NCBI GenBank assembly: GCA_019119145.1
Contig: DWXR01000032.1
Span: 1 to 13,102, forward strand
Reading direction: 5' to 3'
DNA: 13,102 nt
Source of the DNA: Hominenteromicrobium gallistercoris
GTDB taxonomy: Bacteria > Bacillota > Clostridia > Oscillospirales > Acutalibacteraceae
Part shown: positions 1-7,558 of the stretch, one piece after another
How the letters are laid out: each line of letters begins with the position of its first letter
Numbering within the stretch: the stretch's first letter is position 1
Position numbers and translations under genes: made by a program
Notes under the pieces: model-generated
The model's database searches: none
Told to the model about the DNA's origin: nothing
Seen by the model: the letters and a program-made list of their open reading frames with translations, nothing else

Positions 1-426
1 CTGCGCGAGGGCAGGAAGGGCGTGAAGCCCGAATACGGCAAGTGCATCGACATCGCGACGTCCGGCGCGCTGCGGGAGCTGATCCCGGCCGGCCTGATGA
101 GCATTGCGGCGACGATTGTCGTCGGCTTTATCGGCGGCCCGCTGGCCATCGGCGGCTTCCTGCTCGGCAACATCGTCAGCGGCCTGCTGATCGCCCTGTT
201 CATGTCGAACGCGGGCGGCCTGTGGGACAACGCGAAGAAGTACATCGAGTCCGGCGCAGAGGGCGGCAAGGGCAGCAAGGCCCACAAGGCCGCGGTGATC
301 GGCGACACGGTGGGCGACCCGTTCAAGGATACGGCCGGCCCGTCGATCAACACGCAGATCACGGTCGTGTCGCTCGTCTCCTCGCTGATGTCCTCGCTGT
401 TCGTCTGGTTCTCCGTTTTCCACTGA
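1..426 (+). CDS. hppA: Membrane-bound ion-translocating pyrophosphatase, C-terminal part (5' end outside window)
   Basis: The visible 141 residues are in frame from base 1 and match the C-terminal end of the membrane pyrophosphatase family, which hydrolyses cytoplasmic pyrophosphate and pumps H+ or Na+ across the membrane. The family-specific motif GDTVGDPFKD is at visible residues 101-110, followed by TAGPSINT. In this family the Asp and Lys residues here belong to the pyrophosphate/Mg site. Three hydrophobic segments lie at about residues 27-46, 48-67 and 120-140; the last ends almost at the C terminus (FVWFSVFH), as is usual. The KPEYGKCIDIAT stretch near the start also fits. The residues that separate K+-dependent from K+-independent and Na+ from H+ pumps are upstream, so the pumped ion cannot be told. 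The gene ends with TGA at 424-426 and is followed by its own terminator, so it closes a separate transcription unit. Confidence 0.95.
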   Translation: MREGRKGVKPEYGKCIDIATSGALRELIPAGLMSIAATIVVGFIGGPLAIGGFLLGNIVSGLLIALFMSNAGGLWDNAKKYIESGAEGGKGSKAHKAAVIGDTVGDPFKDTAGPSINTQITVVSLVSSLMSSLFVWFSVFH

Positions 427-484
427 GTCGGAATCAGGCGCGGGCTTCTCCCGGCTGAAATGTAAATCCGCCGCACAGCGGCTT

Positions 485-520
485 CGGCCCTCCGGGTTTT
501 CCGGAGGGCCGTTCCCGTTT
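485..520 (+). terminator. Intrinsic terminator after hppA
   Basis: An 11-bp perfect G+C-rich stem pairs 485-495 with 501-511 around a 5-nt loop (GTTTT). It is followed by a short, interrupted T-rich run at 512-520. It lies about 60 bp after the hppA stop, and a new promoter follows. The stem is strong and the T tract poor, so efficiency is uncertain. Confidence 0.75.
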
Positions 521-576
521 GCACGCTCTGTGCAGAAAATGCCCGGATGCCGGCCGGAATTCGTTCAGAATCCGAG

Positions 577-605
577 TTGTGAAACGGGGGGAAGTGTGGT
601 ATAAT
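577..605 (+). promoter_or_regulatory. Sigma-A-like extended -10 promoter for the radical SAM operon
   Basis: A -35-like TTGTGA lies at 577-582, then a 17-bp spacer, then a perfect TATAAT at 600-605 preceded by TGG (extended -10 TGn) at 597-599. The predicted start is near 612, giving a leader of about 120 nt before the ATG at 733. The spacing and the perfect -10 make this one of the two best promoters in the window. Confidence 0.75.
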
Positions 606-611
606 AGGTCG

Positions 612-732
612 CACGGCGCGCGAAAGGCCGGGAAACAGGCGTTTCGCGCGGGCTTTCGGCCGGCTCTGCCGGCGCGCCGGAAAGCAAAAAGGCAATGTTA
701 AGTTATACTATAAAATATATGGGGGAGATCCA
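612..732 (+). promoter_or_regulatory. Hairpin-rich 5' leader of the radical SAM operon
   Basis: The predicted untranslated leader holds two foldable elements. The first is a perfect 9-bp stem pairing 617-625 (CGCGCGAAA) with 642-650 across a 16-nt loop. The second pairs 652-660 (GCTTTCGGC) with 676-685 with one bulged G, and it can compete with a smaller hairpin at 659-673. No T tract follows, so it does not look like a terminator. The last 30 nt before the Shine-Dalgarno sequence (GGGGGAG, 721-726 region) are A+T-rich and probably unfolded. I do not recognise a riboswitch class; it is too short for a cobalamin riboswitch. The short ORF at 519-701 through this area is not credible as a gene. 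Confidence 0.4.
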
Positions 733-2566
<1,834 letters not shown>

Positions 2567-2583
<17 letters not shown>

Positions 2584-3220
2584 AGTCTGGTTTTCGAAAA
2601 CCGGCACGGCGCGGTACATTTCCCATCTCGACCTGAACCGCTGCATGTCCCGCGCGTTCCACAAGGCGAAGCTGCCGCTGTGGTACACGGAGGGCTTCAA
2701 CCCGCACGTGTTTTTGACCTTTGCGGCGCCGCTTTCGCTCGGCTTTGAGGGCCGCCGCGAGTCGATGGACATCCGCCTGATCGAGGAGATCCCGTACGCG
2801 GCGCTGATCGAAAAGCTGAACGCCGGTCTGCCGCACGACATCCGCGTCTACGCGGTCACGGAGCCGGAGATGAAGGGGAACGACGTGGCGAACGCCGAGT
2901 ACGTGCTGCGCGTCGAAACAGACGACCCCGCGGCGCTGCAGCGGGCGCTGGAGGGCGTGCTCGCCCAGCCGGAGCTTCCCGTGCAGAAGCACACGAAAAA
3001 GGGCGAGCGGACGGTGGACATCCGCCCCTACTTTGCGGATATGGACTTCCGCGCGGAGGACGGCTGCCTCGCGATGACGGTCCGCCTGCCCGCGGGCAAC
3101 CAGGGCGGCATCAACCCGACGCTGTTCCTCGATGCGGCGGAAAAGCAGCTCGGCCGCCCGCTTTTCGCGCGCGTCGAGCGGACGTGCCTGTTCGACGGCG
3201 CGTTCCGCGAATTCCGGTGA
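2567..3220 (+). CDS. DUF2344 / TIGR03936-type radical SAM-linked protein
   Basis: A 217-residue protein matching the family found next to, or fused to, TIGR03960-type radical SAM proteins. Visible family motifs are FSKTGTARYISHLDL (residues 9-23) and YTEGFNPH (40-47), followed by FAAPLSLGFEG. No function is established, and it has no radical SAM cysteine motif of its own. I place the start at TTG 2567 because the family N terminus (RKDVRVWFSKTG) begins exactly there. A Shine-Dalgarno GGGAGG lies at 2553-2558, 8 nt upstream. Longer in-frame starts near 2489 would add Arg-rich sequence that is only the shifted frame of the preceding gene's Cys-rich tail. The 17-nt overlap implies coupled translation with the radical SAM gene. 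The stop codon TGA sits in the loop of a 6-bp hairpin (3212-3217/3221-3226). Confidence 0.88.
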
Positions 3221-3241
3221 CCGGAAATTACAGAATGAAGC

Positions 3242-3281
3242 TGCGCCCGGCTGCGGGCGCATATAAGGAGACGTTTTCTCC
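3242..3281 (+). promoter_or_regulatory. Two hairpins before the small ORF, one enclosing its Shine-Dalgarno
   Basis: A 7-bp stem TGCGCCC/GGGCGCA pairs 3242-3248 with 3255-3261, and one more G-C pair closes the loop. A second small stem pairs GGAGA (3267-3271) with TCTCC (3277-3281) across a 5-nt loop. The GGAGA is the presumed ribosome binding site of the ATG at 3282, so this fold would mask it. The second stem is only 5 bp and may be fortuitous. Confidence 0.35.
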
Positions 3282-3521
3282 ATGAAGCAATATCTGCTCA
3301 CGTCCACAAAGCCGGAGGTCCTGTACCCCTACGGCATGGCGCGCAGCGCGCCGGTGGTCGACGACTGCGGCGACTACTACTGCAACGACAGGCTCCGCGG
3401 CTTCGCCCTCGGCGATGCGTACATTATGCCGGCCTGTGCCGGACACTCGGAAATTCGAGGATTTCCGGTAAAAAATGCTTGCAATTTCCGCGGGGATGTG
3501 CTAAACTATTTAAGCATTTGA
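3282..3521 (+). CDS. Small hypothetical protein, doubtful
   Basis: A 79-codon ORF between the DUF2344-type gene and rplS; I do not recognise it. For it: a Shine-Dalgarno-like AAGGAGA ends 10 nt before the ATG, and the first ~48 codons have the G/C-ending codons of neighbouring genes. Tyr and Cys are frequent (C29, C34, C52, C67). Against it: from about 3425 the codons lose that bias, the DNA becomes a run of hairpins (3429-3442, 3448-3467), and the rplS promoter (3479-3507) lies inside its 3' end. It has no signal peptide or membrane segment. It may be a genuine small protein, a real N-terminal part reading into non-coding DNA after a lesion, or a chance ORF. In related Clostridia the radical SAM/DUF2344 pair is often followed by an RNase E/G gene and rplU-rpmA; none is here. 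Confidence 0.35.
   Translation: MKQYLLTSTKPEVLYPYGMARSAPVVDDCGDYYCNDRLRGFALGDAYIMPACAGHSEIRGFPVKNACNFRGDVLNYLSI
3448..3490 (+). repeat. Inverted repeat overlapping the rplS -35 region
   Basis: CGGAAATT at 3448-3455 is repeated exactly inverted (AATTTCCG) at 3483-3490, overlapping the -35 hexamer and spacer of the rplS promoter. The left copy can also pair locally with ATTTCCG at 3461-3467 as a 7-bp stem with a 6-nt loop. A further direct copy, CGGAAATT, occurs at 3222-3229. It may be an operator or a pair of alternative hairpins. The words are only 8 bp long, so chance is not excluded. Confidence 0.3.
3479..3507 (+). promoter_or_regulatory. Promoter of rplS
   Basis: TTGCAA (3479-3484), a 17-bp spacer and TAAACT (3502-3507), with TG at 3499-3500 making an extended -10. 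Each hexamer matches consensus at four of six positions. The predicted start is near 3514, giving a leader of about 130 nt. It lies inside the 3' end of the doubtful upstream ORF. Confidence 0.6.
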
Positions 3522-3644
3522 AATCCGTCGGCCCTCAAATGCTGCCGATGGGGTTCGATGCACGGTGCAAACCGCGTCATTGAAGCGGGCAGTCCTCTGT
3601 GCGATGCACATGAATGTCTGAGTATAATTTAGGAGGAAAATCAA
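3514..3644 (+). promoter_or_regulatory. Structured rplS leader, candidate L19 autoregulatory leader
   Basis: The leader folds into consecutive hairpins. One is an 8-bp stem 3525-3532/3544-3551 with one G-U pair and an 11-nt loop. The next is 3552-3555/3570-3573 stacked on TGCA/TGCA (3559-3562/3566-3569) with a 3-nt CGA bulge. A 5-bp hairpin follows at 3598-3602/3606-3610. An alternative CCGC/GCGG pairing (3572-3575/3585-3588) would compete with the second hairpin. The Shine-Dalgarno AGGAGG is at 3631-3636. Low-G+C Gram-positive bacteria have a known L19 leader family (Rfam L19_leader), proposed to be bound by L19. I infer that role from position and structure and did not align it to the model. 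Confidence 0.5.
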
Positions 3645-3989
3645 ATGGACGCACTTAAGATCATTGCCGCCGATTCCGTCAAGGAGCAGGCGCCCCAGTT
3701 CAGCGTTGGCGATACCGTTCGCGTCAGCGTCAACATCCGCGAGGGTGACAGAGAGAGAATTCAGCAGTTCGAGGGCACGGTCATCGCCCGCAAGGGTTCC
3801 GGCGTCGCCGAGACTTTCACCGTCCGCCGCGTTTCCTACGGCGTCGGCGTGGAGAGAGTTTTCCCGCTGCATTCCCCGAACGTGAAGGAAGTTGCGATCG
3901 TCCGTAAGGGCCGCGTACGCCGCGCGAAGCTCTACTACCTGCGCGACAGAGTCGGTAAGGCTGCGAAGGTTAAGGAACAGCTTCGATAA
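3645..3989 (+). CDS. rplS: 50S ribosomal protein L19
   Basis: A 114-residue protein, full length for L19, which sits at the 30S-50S interface of the ribosome. Recognisable family segments are FSVGDTVRVSVNIREG (residues 19-34), IQQFEGTVIARKGSG (39-53), FTVRRVSYGVGVERVFPLHSP (58-78) and the basic C-terminal part RGRVRRAKLYYLRD-like around 88-101. The start is fixed by a perfect AGGAGG at 3631-3636, 8 nt before the ATG. It leads the cluster rplS-lepB-rbgA-rnhB; in Bacillus rplS is likewise next to the 50S assembly GTPase gene rbgA. Several Arg codons are AGA, unusual beside the CGC preference of most neighbours and shared with tig. It has its own promoter and structured leader, and an intrinsic terminator directly follows. 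Confidence 0.98.
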   Translation: MDALKIIAADSVKEQAPQFSVGDTVRVSVNIREGDRERIQQFEGTVIARKGSGVAETFTVRRVSYGVGVERVFPLHSPNVKEVAIVRKGRVRRAKLYYLRDRVGKAAKVKEQLR

Positions 3990-4007
3990 TCGAATAGCAC
4001 ACGGAAT

Positions 4008-4036
4008 AAAAGGGGCAATATGTTTGTCCCTTTTTT
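4008..4036 (+). terminator. Intrinsic terminator/attenuator between rplS and lepB
   Basis: An 11-bp stem pairs 4008-4018 with 4024-4034 (one G-U pair) around a 5-nt loop, with an uninterrupted run of six T at 4031-4036. This is the clearest intrinsic terminator in the window. Only 24 nt separate it from the lepB ATG, leaving no room for a full promoter. lepB and following genes therefore depend on read-through, unless a promoter lies inside rplS. Confidence 0.88.
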
Positions 4037-4060
4037 GCTTTATCTGCGGAGAATGAAGAT

Positions 4061-4636
4061 ATGGAAAAAGTTAGCAACAATCCGCCGATGGTCCCGGCAA
4101 AGGGTGTAAAAACACTGTATGAATGGCTTGAGGAGATCGTCATCGCGCTGACGCTCGTGATCCTCGTGTTTACCTTCCTGTTCCGCGTCGTCACGGTGAC
4201 GGGCGAATCGATGCTGCCGAACTTCGTGGAGGGCCAGAAGCTGATCGTCACGAACCTCGGCCATTCGGTCGAGCAGGGGACGGTCGTGGTCATCACGAAT
4301 GTCCTGAACGAGCCGATCATCAAGCGTGTGATCGCGACGGAGGGCCAGACGGTCGACATCGACTACGAGACCGGCGTCGTCTATGTGGACGGCGAGGCTG
4401 TGGACGAGACGCAGTTCGGCCTTGAAAACGGCATCACGACGCGGCCGTACAGCACGCTGGAGGCGATGGTCTTTCCACAGACCGTGCCCGAGGGCTGCGT
4501 TTTTGTTCTCGGCGACAACCGCGGCGTCTCCAAGGACAGCCGGTACACCGAGGTCGGCATGGTCGACACGCGGCATATCCTCGGCGAAGCGGTCTTTACG
4601 CTCTACCCGTTCGACCGCTTCGGTGTGATCGAATGA
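4061..4636 (+). CDS. lepB: Signal peptidase I
   Basis: A 191-residue type I signal peptidase (S26 family), which cleaves signal peptides from exported pre-proteins on the outer face of the cytoplasmic membrane. One N-terminal membrane anchor lies at about residues 24-42. The catalytic Ser is S50 in VTGESMLPNF, and the general-base Lys is K88 in IIKRVIA. The conserved C-terminal box GDNRGVSKDSR is at 151-161. Length and single anchor are typical of Gram-positive enzymes. The start follows GCGGAGA (about 8 nt spacing). It is separated from rplS by the intrinsic terminator and precedes rbgA by 21 nt, so it is co-transcribed with rbgA and rnhB. The position between rplS and rbgA is common in Clostridia. 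Confidence 0.96.
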   Translation: MEKVSNNPPMVPAKGVKTLYEWLEEIVIALTLVILVFTFLFRVVTVTGESMLPNFVEGQKLIVTNLGHSVEQGTVVVITNVLNEPIIKRVIATEGQTVDIDYETGVVYVDGEAVDETQFGLENGITTRPYSTLEAMVFPQTVPEGCVFVLGDNRGVSKDSRYTEVGMVDTRHILGEAVFTLYPFDRFGVIE

Positions 4637-4657
4637 CGGAAAGGGAGGCGCAGAGCA

Positions 4658-5545
4658 ATGAGTGAAGTACAATCGGTGCAGTGGTTTCCGGGCCATATGG
4701 CGAAAACGCGCCGCGCGATCCAGAGCAGCTTAAAGCTCGTCGACATCGTCGCGGAGCTGATCGACGCGCGGATCCCGGTGAGCAGCCGCAATCCGGTTTT
4801 GAAGAGCATCATCGGCAGCAAGCCGAAGATCGTCCTGATGAACAAGGCCGACATGGCCGACCCCGCGCAGACCGCGCAGTGGGTCGAATACTTCCGGCAG
4901 CAAAAGACGACGGCGCTCCCGATCGACTGCAAGACGGGAAAGGGCCTGAACCGCCTGATGCCGGAAATCCGGAACATCCTGCGCGAGCAGATCGCCGCGT
5001 GGGAGCGCAAGGGCATGACGGGCAGGCCGATCCGCATCATGGTTGTCGGCGTGCCGAACGTCGGCAAATCGTCGCTGATCAACCGCCTCTGCAAGGGCGG
5101 CGGCGCGGGCAAGGCCGCCGTGCAGGATAAGCCGGGCGTGACGCGCCGCAACCAGTGGTTCACGATCGGCAAGGGCTTCGAGCTGCTCGACACGCCGGGC
5201 GTGCTCTGGCCGAAATTCGAGGACCCGGTCGTCGGCGAGCATCTGGCCTTCACCGGCGCGGTGCGCGACGAGATCCTCGACGCCGAGGGGCTTTCCTACC
5301 GGCTGCTGGAGCTTTTGCAGACGCTGTACCCGCAGGCGGTCAACATGCGCTATAAGACGGAAATCGACCCGGCCGAGGGGCTGAAGGGCCACGAGATCCT
5401 CGAGCGCATCGGCAGAAAGCGCGGCATGCTGATCGCCGGCGGCGAGATCGACACCGAGCGCGCGGCGGTCAACGTGCTGGACGAATACCGCGGCGGCAAG
5501 CTCGGGCGCATCACGCTCGAGCCGGTCGGCCGCCCGCTGGCCTGA
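4658..5545 (+). CDS. rbgA: 50S ribosome biogenesis GTPase RbgA (YlqF)
   Basis: A 295-residue circularly permuted GTPase of the YlqF/RbgA family, which acts late in 50S subunit assembly. The G motifs appear in permuted order: G4 NKAD at 62-65, then G1 GVPNVGKS at 131-138, G2 threonine T162 in GVTRRNQWF, and G3 DTPG at 178-181. The N-terminal signature QWFPGHM is at 8-14; its His (H13) corresponds to the catalytic His of B. subtilis RbgA. The C-terminal ~110 residues form the family's helical RNA-binding part. The start is supported by GGGAGG at 4643-4648, 9 nt upstream. Its place in the L19 gene cluster fits its job in 50S assembly. It is 27 nt from rnhB. Confidence 0.96.
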   Translation: MSEVQSVQWFPGHMAKTRRAIQSSLKLVDIVAELIDARIPVSSRNPVLKSIIGSKPKIVLMNKADMADPAQTAQWVEYFRQQKTTALPIDCKTGKGLNRLMPEIRNILREQIAAWERKGMTGRPIRIMVVGVPNVGKSSLINRLCKGGGAGKAAVQDKPGVTRRNQWFTIGKGFELLDTPGVLWPKFEDPVVGEHLAFTGAVRDEILDAEGLSYRLLELLQTLYPQAVNMRYKTEIDPAEGLKGHEILERIGRKRGMLIAGGEIDTERAAVNVLDEYRGGKLGRITLEPVGRPLA

Positions 5546-5572
5546 GGCGCAGCGCCGGAGTGGAGAAACAAT

Positions 5573-6169
5573 ATGGACTATACGTATGAACACAACGCGT
5601 ACCTGCGCGGCTTCACCGCGGTGTGCGGCATCGACGAGGCGGGCCGCGGCCCGCTGGCCGGGCCGGTCTGTGCGGCGGCGGTTCTGCTGCCGGAGGGGCT
5701 TGTGATCGACGGGCTCAACGATTCGAAGAAGCTGAGCGAGAAAAAGCGCGATCTGCTTTTCCCCGTGATAGAGGAAAACGCGCTGGCCTTTGGCATCGGC
5801 TTTGCCGACGAGAAGGAGATCGACGAGATCAACATCCTGCAGGCGACGTTTCTCGCGATGCGCCGCGCCTTCGATGCGATGCAGCGGCGCTGCGACTACG
5901 TGCTGGTCGACGGCAACCGCATGCCGCCGATGCCGGTGCCCGGGGAGACGGTCGTGAAGGGTGATGCGAAAAGCCCGAGCATTGCGGCGGCTTCTATCCT
6001 CGCGAAGGTCTCGAGGGACCGGGTGATGCTGGAATATGCGAAGCAGTATCCCGAATATCAATTTGAAAAGCACAAGGGCTACGGCACCAAGGCGCACGTC
6101 GAGGCGCTGCGCGCCTTTGGCCCGTCGCCGATCCACCGCAGGACGTTCCTGAAGAAAATTCTGGGGTAG
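5573..6169 (+). CDS. rnhB: Ribonuclease HII
   Basis: A 198-residue type 2 RNase H, which removes ribonucleotides from DNA and cuts RNA in RNA-DNA hybrids. The active-site acidic residues are visible: D21 and E22 in GIDEAGRGPLAGPV, D113 in VLVDGNR, and D131 in KGDAKSPSIAAASILAKVSRD. The GRG motif (24-26) and the Tyr of KHKGYGT (Y170), used to recognise the RNA-DNA junction in this family, are present. Length is usual. An upstream GGAGTGGAGA-type ribosome binding site precedes the ATG. Gene order rbgA-rnhB is conserved in Firmicutes. The stop TAG (6167-6169) is nearly contiguous with the next gene. Confidence 0.97.
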   Translation: MDYTYEHNAYLRGFTAVCGIDEAGRGPLAGPVCAAAVLLPEGLVIDGLNDSKKLSEKKRDLLFPVIEENALAFGIGFADEKEIDEINILQATFLAMRRAFDAMQRRCDYVLVDGNRMPPMPVPGETVVKGDAKSPSIAAASILAKVSRDRVMLEYAKQYPEYQFEKHKGYGTKAHVEALRAFGPSPIHRRTFLKKILG

Positions 6170-6178
6170 GTGGCGGCT

Positions 6179-6535
6179 ATGGTCAACACGGGCGCCGGGA
6201 AAACCGGCGAGCGATTGGCGGCGGATTACCTGCGCAAAAAGGGATATAGCATCCTGGCCGTGAATTTCCGGTGCCGCTTCGGCGAGATCGACGTGATCGC
6301 GCAGAACAGAAAGTACATCGCGTTCGTCGAGGTCAAGACGCGCGGTGCGGGGAGCTTTGTGCATCCGCTCGAGGCGATCACGCCGGCCAAGCGCGCGCGG
6401 ATTGTCAAAACCGCGGAGTTTTACCTGCTCGCGCACCCGACGAAGCTGCAGCCGCGCTTTGACGCCGCCGCGGTTTTCATGCGCGGGGATGGTGCGGCGC
6501 AGATCGAATACATCGAGAACGCGTTTCAGGCATGA
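6179..6535 (+). CDS. yraN: UPF0102/YraN-family predicted nuclease
   Basis: About 118 residues matching the YraN/UPF0102 family, a small PD-(D/E)XK nuclease-like fold whose cellular role is not settled. With the ATG at 6179, the family motifs are TGERLAADYL (E11), FGEID (34-38, D38) and FVEVKTR (E51, K53), giving the E-D-ExK active-site pattern. I prefer ATG 6179 because AGGTGG at 6168-6173 lies 5 nt before it. GTG at 6170, directly abutting the rnhB stop, is possible and would add three residues. It is tightly linked to rnhB, as often seen in Firmicutes, suggesting a nucleic-acid maintenance role. It appears intact. Confidence 0.9.
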   Translation: MVNTGAGKTGERLAADYLRKKGYSILAVNFRCRFGEIDVIAQNRKYIAFVEVKTRGAGSFVHPLEAITPAKRARIVKTAEFYLLAHPTKLQPRFDAAAVFMRGDGAAQIEYIENAFQA

Positions 6536-6563
6536 AAGTTTTTAGGGAAAGGCTGGGAGAAGC

Positions 6564-7499
6564 ATGCGGTATTTTGACCTGCACTGCGATACGCTGGTGG
6601 AGTGTCTGAGCAAGGGGAAGTCCCTTTTGCGAAACGACCTGCACGTCAGCGTGGAAAAGGGCGCGCGGTTTGCGCCGTACATCCAGTGTGCGGCGGTCTG
6701 GCTGCCGGATACCGTCCGCGGCGCGGAGGCTTTTGCGTATTTTGAGCGCCATGCGGACTTTCTGGACCGCGCGGCCGAAAGCGGCGCTTTCCGCCTGATC
6801 CGCACCGGCGCGGACGTCGAAGCGATCGAAAACGCGCAGGGCGTCGGCCTGATGCTGACGGTCGAGGGCGGCGCGGCGATTGCCGGGAAGCTCGAAAACA
6901 TCGCGCGTCTGCGGGCGCGCGGCGTGCGCATGATGACGCTCACATGGAACGGCAGCAACGAGATCGGCAGCGGCGTGCTCTCCGGCGACGCCTTCGGCCT
7001 GACGCCGTTCGGCCGGCAGGTGGTCGCCGAGCTGGAGCGGCAGGGCATCGTGATCGACGTCTCCCACGCGAGCGAGCGCCTTTTCGAGGACGTCGCGTCC
7101 AACACGTCGCGCCCGTTCGTCGCGTCGCATTCGAATGCGAAAGCCGTCTGCGGCCATGCGCGCAACCTGACGGACGCGCAGTTTGCGGAGATCCGCTCGC
7201 GCGGCGGTCTGGTCGGCCTGAATTTCTACAAGGCCTTCCTGAACGACGCGCCGGAAAAGGCGGGGATCGACGACCTCTACGCGCACGCGGAGCATTTCCT
7301 CGCGCTCGGCGGCGAAAACGCGCTCGCGATGGGCAGCGACTTCGACGGCTCGACGATGCCGCGCGGTATCACGGGCCTCGAGTCGGTCGAAGCGATCGCA
7401 GAGGCTTTCCTGCGCCGCAACCTTTCCGAATCGCTCGTGCGCAGGATTTTCTTTGAAAACGCGGCGTCCTTTTTCAAACGCTTTGACAGGGCGGCCTGA
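6564..7499 (+). CDS. Membrane dipeptidase-type peptidase (M19 family)
   Basis: A 311-residue metallopeptidase of the renal dipeptidase (M19) family, which splits dipeptides, in bacteria often with broad or D-amino-acid-containing specificity. The metal ligands are visible: H7 and D9 in DLHCDTL, E101 in TVEGG, H168 in DVSHAS and H189 in ASHSNAK, with D259 in GSDFDG completing the site. The 21-residue H168-H189 spacing equals that in the human enzyme (H198/H219). There is no signal peptide, so the enzyme is probably cytoplasmic despite the family name. GGGAGA precedes the ATG by a few nt. It lies 28 nt after the yraN gene and is probably the last gene of the rplS-led cluster. The 3' end overlaps the thrC promoter. 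The true substrate is unknown. Confidence 0.94.
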   Translation: MRYFDLHCDTLVECLSKGKSLLRNDLHVSVEKGARFAPYIQCAAVWLPDTVRGAEAFAYFERHADFLDRAAESGAFRLIRTGADVEAIENAQGVGLMLTVEGGAAIAGKLENIARLRARGVRMMTLTWNGSNEIGSGVLSGDAFGLTPFGRQVVAELERQGIVIDVSHASERLFEDVASNTSRPFVASHSNAKAVCGHARNLTDAQFAEIRSRGGLVGLNFYKAFLNDAPEKAGIDDLYAHAEHFLALGGENALAMGSDFDGSTMPRGITGLESVEAIAEAFLRRNLSESLVRRIFFENAASFFKRFDRAA

Positions 7500-7511
7500 A
7501 TACAGTATAAT
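7483..7511 (+). promoter_or_regulatory. Consensus sigma-A promoter for thrC
   Basis: Perfect TTGACA (7483-7488), a 17-bp spacer and perfect TATAAT (7506-7511). The -35 and part of the spacer lie inside the last codons of the dipeptidase gene. The predicted start is near 7518, so the thrC leader is only about 40 nt. That is too short for a T-box or a leader-peptide attenuator. Confidence 0.88.
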
Positions 7512-7558
7512 GAGGGTGCCCGAACGACGGGAATTCTGAAAGAATGGAGGCTCACGCC

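Noticed and set aside
519..701. A 60-residue ORF between hppA and the radical SAM gene
   Set aside because: It runs across the promoter at 577-605 and the leader hairpins, has no ribosome binding site, and has an Arg/Ala-rich composition typical of translated non-coding G+C-rich DNA.
3623..3628. A perfect TATAAT just before the rplS ribosome binding site
   Set aside because: It has no -35 at 16-18 bp and no TG extension, and a start from it would fall within the Shine-Dalgarno sequence. The promoter at 3479-3507 fits better.
7544..7558. The upstream ATG at 7544 as the thrC start
   Set aside because: The GGAGG that serves the ATG at 7559 lies within the first codons of this longer form, and no ribosome binding site precedes 7544.
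7512..7558. A possible threonine attenuator or T-box before thrC
   Set aside because: The leader is only about 40 nt, with no Thr-codon run, no T-box sequence and no terminator; only a 4-bp CCCG/CGGG stem is present.
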